The position numbers and the translations under genes were made by a program. Under the pieces are notes generated by a model that searched no databases, was not told where the DNA came from, and saw only the letters and a program-made list of their open reading frames with translations. This document shows positions 60,659 to 64,000 of a DNA stretch of 64,000 bases, in pieces; within the stretch, counting starts at the first letter, position 1; every line of letters starts with the position of its first letter. Origin of the DNA: Actinomadura luteofluorescens (lineage in GTDB: Bacteria; Actinomycetota; Actinomycetes; Streptosporangiales; Streptosporangiaceae); contig NZ_JACCBA010000001.1 of assembly GCF_013409365.1 (NCBI RefSeq), forward strand, positions 4,650,001 through 4,714,000, read 5' to 3'.

Positions 60659-62116
60659 TTAGCGGAGCCGTGGGAAGAGCGGTTCCGGCGGAGGGAGCGG
60701 CTGGCCCGCGCACTGCCGCCGCACCCGGGCGGCCGCGTCCGGCAGGAACGGCTCCAGCAGCTCACCGGCCGTCCGGCATGCGGCCACCAGCCCGGCGAGG
60801 ACGGCGTCCAGGCGCGGATCGCCCTCCTTCGCCAGGTCCCACGGGCGGACGCGGTTGACGTAGCGGTTGGCCTCGTCGACGACCCGCCAGACCGCTCCGG
60901 TGGCCCGGCGGAAGTCGAAGCCGGCCAGCGCCGCGTCGACCGCCGCCGGCGCCTCCCGGCACACCGCGTCGAGTTCGCGGGCCCCGCCGTCCGGGACCAC
61001 GCCGCCCCGGTACCGGTGCACCATGGACACGACCCGCTGCACGAGGTTCCCGAGGCCGTTCGCCAGCTCGTCGTCGGCCCTCGCGACGAGGCGGTCGGCG
61101 GTGAAGTCGGCGTCGCCCGATCTCGGGACCTCCCGCAGCAGCCACCACCGCACCGCGTCCACGCCGAACTCCCGGACGAGGTCCACGGGGTCGACGACGG
61201 TGCCGCCGGACTTGCTGATCTTCCGCCCGCCGACCGTGAGGTACCCGTGCACGAGCACCTCGTCCGGCAGCGGCAGCCCGGCGGACAGCAGCATCGCCGG
61301 CCAGTACACGGCATGGAACCTCACGACGCCCTTCCCCACGAGGTGGACGCGGCGCGCGTCACCGCCCCACCATCGCCGGTAGTCCTCGCCGTCGTGCCCG
61401 TAGCCGAGGGCCGTGACGTAGTTGCCCAGCGCGTCCCACCACACGTAGACGACCTGGCCGGGATCGCCGGGCACCGGAATCCCCCAGCCTCGGGCACGCT
61501 CGACGGACCGCGAGACGGAGAAGTCCTCCAGCCCGCCCGCGATGAAGGAGAGGACCTCGTTGCGGCGCTCGGTGGGCTCGATCCGGAGCTCTCCCGAGGA
61601 GATGAGGTCGTGCAGCCGGTCCGCGTATCGCGACAACCGGAAGAACCAGTTCTCCTCGGAAACCCGCTGCGGGACCGTCCGATGGTCGGGACAGCGGCCG
61701 TCGACCAGTTCGGCCTCCCCGTAGAACTGTTCACAGCCGACGCAGTACAGGCCCTCGTAATGGCGCCGGTACAGATCCCCGGACTCGGCGCAGGCACGCC
61801 ACAGTCGCTCGACCCCCGCCCGGTGGCGCGGGTCCCGGCTGGTGCGGATGAAGTCGTCGATCGACAGGGACAGCGGCCCGGAGAGGCCGGCGAACTCCTC
61901 GGCCAGGCCGTCCACGAACTCCTGTGGGCCGACGCCCGCCGCCTCCGCGGCGAGGACGCTGTTCAGCGAGTTGTCGTCCGTGCCCGCCTGGAATCTGACG
62001 TCCCCGCTCCGCCGGAAGTGCCGCGCGAGGACGTCCGCCTGGACGAGCTCCAAGGCGAACCCCAGGTGCGGGCGGGCGTTGACGTACGGAATGGTCGTGG
62101 TGAGGTAAACGTCCAT
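60659..62116 (-). CDS. metG: Methionyl-tRNA synthetase (possibly an auxiliary copy)
   Basis: 485 residues. The class I HIGH region is PYVNARPHLGFALE and the KMSKS motif is GRKISKSGG. One zinc-knuckle site is visible (YCVGCEQFYG, GRCPDH). There is no C-terminal tRNA-binding extension. It charges tRNA-Met. ATG 62116. The leader of about 125 bases contains a short reading frame with tandem Met codons and a terminator, so expression is probably controlled by attenuation. Actinomycetes often have a second housekeeping MetRS elsewhere; whether this is the auxiliary copy cannot be seen in this window. Confidence 0.93.
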   Translation of the reverse strand: MDVYLTTTIPYVNARPHLGFALELVQADVLARHFRRSGDVRFQAGTDDNSLNSVLAAEAAGVGPQEFVDGLAEEFAGLSGPLSLSIDDFIRTSRDPRHRAGVERLWRACAESGDLYRRHYEGLYCVGCEQFYGEAELVDGRCPDHRTVPQRVSEENWFFRLSRYADRLHDLISSGELRIEPTERRNEVLSFIAGGLEDFSVSRSVERARGWGIPVPGDPGQVVYVWWDALGNYVTALGYGHDGEDYRRWWGGDARRVHLVGKGVVRFHAVYWPAMLLSAGLPLPDEVLVHGYLTVGGRKISKSGGTVVDPVDLVREFGVDAVRWWLLREVPRSGDADFTADRLVARADDELANGLGNLVQRVVSMVHRYRGGVVPDGGARELDAVCREAPAAVDAALAGFDFRRATGAVWRVVDEANRYVNRVRPWDLAKEGDPRLDAVLAGLVAACRTAGELLEPFLPDAAARVRRQCAGQPLPPPEPLFPRLR

Positions 62117-62144
62117 GGGAGCCTCCGAAAGGGAACGGAGCCCC

Positions 62145-62175
62145 AAAAGAAAAGAGGCCCCGCGTACAGGGCCTC
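62145..62175 (-). terminator. Intrinsic terminator in the metG leader (attenuator)
   Basis: On the minus strand GAGGCCC (62175-62169) pairs with GGGCCTC (62160-62154) across an 8-base loop, and TTTTCTTTT (62153-62145) follows immediately. This is a textbook intrinsic terminator, unusual among the window's other hairpins, none of which has such a T-tract. It lies only 28 bases upstream of the metG ATG and in the same transcript, so read-through decides metG expression. Confidence 0.85.
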
Positions 62176-62190
62176 GGAAAACGTCCAGCG

Positions 62191-62241
62191 TCAGCGACCC
62201 CGCGAGCGGGGCATCATCACCTGTTCACTGGAAGTCGTCAT
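62191..62241 (-). CDS. Met-codon leader peptide of the metG attenuator
   Basis: A 16-codon frame, MTTSSEQVMMPRSRGR, opens at ATG 62241. TAGGCT (62253-62248) lies 7 bases before it, so the transcript is probably leaderless at this ATG. Two adjacent Met codons (62217-62212) directly precede RNA segment 1 (GCCCCGC, 62212-62206). Segment 1 pairs with segment 2 (CGGGG, 62202-62198). Segment 2 (CGGGGTC, 62202-62196) can instead pair with segment 3 (GGCCCTG, 62173-62167), which would break the terminator. Stalling on the Met codons should cover segment 1, allow 2:3 pairing and let metG be transcribed. The design is inferred; the pairings are read from the sequence. Confidence 0.75.
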   Translation of the reverse strand: MTTSSEQVMMPRSRGR

Positions 62242-62295
62242 GCGCACAGCCTAACCGAGGAACCGCCGGAAGGCCCGCCGATATCCGCGCCCCGG

Positions 62296-64000
62296 TCATG
62301 CGGTGAGGGCGCTGGCGAGATCGTCCAGATGGCGGGAGACCGGGCCCAGCGTGAGCAGGCCGCTCTGTGCGCCGGCGAGCTCGCCCGCGGCAGGGACGAG
62401 TTCGTCATGCGCGCGCCGCATCGCCGCTTGGTCGCCCACGGCGATGGCGGCCTGCGCGGTGAGGCACCACAGGGCTTCGAACAGCAGGTCCCGCGGCGGT
62501 TCCGGGACGTCCCGCAGCGCTGCGGCGGCCTCGCCCGGCGCACACCCGCGCGCCAGGAGCACCAGGGGACGAGCCCAGGGCAGGTACGGCCCCCAATCGG
62601 CCGGCTCGGTCTGAGCGGGGCGCCGGTGCTGGACGCGCAGGCAGAGGAGGGCGAGCGGCAGCAAGCCGCTTTCCAGACCGGGCATGCCGCAGCCCTGCAT
62701 GCGCGCCGCGGCGTCCTGGTAGGCCTTTTCCGCCTCCTCGAACGATGCCGTGCCGGACGCGGCGACCCGCAGAGCCCGGTACCAGGTCGTGAAGACGCCG
62801 ACCAGAGGACGCTCGTGCCGCTCGGCCAGGCCATCGGCGGCGGCCGCATGCCGGTCGGCCCCGTCGAAGTCGCCGAGCGCACTGCGGGCCTGGAGCCGGA
62901 TGAGGTGTCCGAGCACCTCGTAGCTCGACAGGTCGCCCCGCACCGCCAGGTCCACCAGCTCCGCGCCGATCCCGTCCCGCCGCGGGGCCAGCCCCGCCCG
63001 GTCGAACGCCTGCATGAACGCGCCGTTCAGCGCGAACGCCAGGAGAGCCGGATCGTCCAGCTCGCGGGCCGTCCGGACCGCGTCCCGCGCCGCCTCGCGC
63101 CCGCGGTCGCCGCGCGTGCCGCGCGACTCCAGCGCGACCGTGGCCAGCAGACGGGCCCGCGCGGCGCCGTGCCCGTGCGGCAGCCGGGCGAGGGCGCGCT
63201 CGGCCGCCGCCACCACCCCGGCCGCCTGGCGCGGATCGTCCGACCGGGTCCAGATCGCCGGGACGTCGAACGCGCCGATCACCCGGGCGGTCAGCTCCGC
63301 GTCGCCCAGCTCCTCGGCCGCCGTGATCACCGCCAGGCGCTGCTCGCGGGCCGCCTCCAGGCCCCCGGCGCCGGTCAGCGCAAGGCTCCGCAGGAGCCCG
63401 ACCGTCGACTCCAGCCGGACCCGAGCTCCGGACGCCACGGTGCGGTCGTACGCCTCGGCCGCCTGCGCCCACACACGCGAAGCCGCGTCCCGCGCGGGTT
63501 CCAGGTGATCGGCCTGGCGGAGGATGTCCTCCTCCAGGCGGCGCATAGCCGGACTCGGGTCCAGCCCCAGTTCCTCGACCAGAAGCTTGCGCGCCCTCTG
63601 GAGGACCGCCAGCGCGTCCCCCTGACGCCCGGTCCGGTACAGGGCGAGGGCCAGCAGGCGCCAAGCGTCCTCCCGCCAGGGATGGTCGGTGACATGCGCG
63701 TCCAGGTCCGGAATCGCCTCGGCGGCCAGACCCTGCGCCAGCCGCGCCTCGGCCTTCCGCTCGACGGCGCGCAGCCGCAGCTCGGCCAGCCGGGAGTGCT
63801 CCGCCCGCGCCCACGGCTCGTCGGTGAACTCGGCATAGGCGGGCCCGCGCCACCAGCCCAGCGCCTCGTCCAGCGCGGCGGCCAGCTCGGCCGGCGGGCC
63901 GTCCGACGCCACGGCCCGCTCGAAACGCCAGGCGTCCACGGCGTCGGGCCCGGCGCGCAGCGCGTAGCCCGGACCCTCGGTGACCAGCAGCCGGGGCGGC
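62296..64000 (-). CDS. SARP/AfsR-type regulator with BTAD and TPR-like domains (N-terminus beyond window)
   Basis: The frame enters from the window edge; 567 residues are visible. The first visible part is the end of the DNA-binding winged helix (LLVTEGPGYALRAGPDAVDA). A bacterial transcriptional activator domain follows (about residues 20-165: DAWRFERAVA, EALGWWRGPAYAEF, HPWREDAWRLLALALYRTGR, ARKLLVEELGLDPSPAMRRL). The remaining 400 residues are helical TPR-like repeats. There is no NTPase domain, so it is a shorter AfsR relative. Such activators often control secondary metabolism, but no biosynthetic cluster is visible inside the window. Confidence 0.88.
   Translation of the reverse strand, partial: PPRLLVTEGPGYALRAGPDAVDAWRFERAVASDGPPAELAAALDEALGWWRGPAYAEFTDEPWARAEHSRLAELRLRAVERKAEARLAQGLAAEAIPDLDAHVTDHPWREDAWRLLALALYRTGRQGDALAVLQRARKLLVEELGLDPSPAMRRLEEDILRQADHLEPARDAASRVWAQAAEAYDRTVASGARVRLESTVGLLRSLALTGAGGLEAAREQRLAVITAAEELGDAELTARVIGAFDVPAIWTRSDDPRQAAGVVAAAERALARLPHGHGAARARLLATVALESRGTRGDRGREAARDAVRTARELDDPALLAFALNGAFMQAFDRAGLAPRRDGIGAELVDLAVRGDLSSYEVLGHLIRLQARSALGDFDGADRHAAAADGLAERHERPLVGVFTTWYRALRVAASGTASFEEAEKAYQDAAARMQGCGMPGLESGLLPLALLCLRVQHRRPAQTEPADWGPYLPWARPLVLLARGCAPGEAAAALRDVPEPPRDLLFEALWCLTAQAAIAVGDQAAMRRAHDELVPAAGELAGAQSGLLTLGPVSRHLDDLASALTA

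Noticed and set aside
62296..64000. Biosynthetic gene cluster linked to the SARP regulator
   Set aside because: No polyketide synthase, NRPS, RiPP or terpene enzymes occur in the window; any cluster would lie beyond 64 kb.

Overview
This is about 64 kb of chromosome from a high-GC Gram-positive actinomycete. The evidence is the extreme GC content, frequent GTG and TTG starts, many XRE/MarR/TetR/GntR regulators, two Ser/Thr kinases, a SARP-type regulator, and the actinobacterial order ffs - dnaX - ybaB - recR - DUF5063 followed by aspartokinase and asd. Protein content suggests Streptosporangiales, perhaps Thermomonosporaceae/Actinomadura; that placement is inference. No phage, insertion sequence, CRISPR array or large biosynthetic cluster is visible.

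Layout. 1-7.7 kb: a truncated methyltransferase, small proteins, an MmyB-like regulator, a kinase-TPR protein, a DUF4097 lipoprotein, and an MFS/SDR pair. 7.9-11.1 kb: alkylation repair (Ada/AlkA fusion, Ogt), then a second DNA polymerase III beta-clamp gene broken by one extra base. 11.2-15.4 kb: regulators, a frameshifted hydrolase sharing a palindromic operator with a divergent MarR gene, and a B3/B4 protein with an EamA exporter. 15.5-24 kb: a membrane Ser/Thr kinase, tRNA-Ser(CGA), tadA with two related partner proteins around a Tat phosphoesterase, upp, and a PH-domain membrane protein. 24-32 kb: more regulators, a CynX-like transporter, a blasticidin-S-deaminase-like enzyme, a MarR/oxidoreductase pair with three operators, and three gene remnants in this and the next region. 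32.3-37.5 kb: the housekeeping block tRNA-Ser(GGA), DUF952, SRP RNA, dnaX, ybaB, recR. 37.8-46.5 kb: TetR/monooxygenase, HxlR/MFS, a membrane protein with a peptidoglycan-binding partner, aspartokinase and asd. 46.5-58.9 kb: accessory enzymes, secreted proteins and regulators. 58.9-64 kb: catalase, a methionyl-tRNA synthetase, and a truncated SARP regulator.

The strongest unusual signal lies upstream of the methionyl-tRNA synthetase gene, on the minus strand. A 16-codon reading frame with two tandem Met codons is followed by mutually exclusive RNA pairings and a true intrinsic terminator with a U-tract. This has the form of a trp-type attenuator responding to charged tRNA-Met, and it suggests an inducible, perhaps inhibitor-resistant, auxiliary MetRS.

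Four genes (dnaN paralogue, hydrolase, TetR, small lipoprotein) each carry one single-base frameshift in otherwise well-conserved sequence. This may reflect assembly errors rather than true gene decay.
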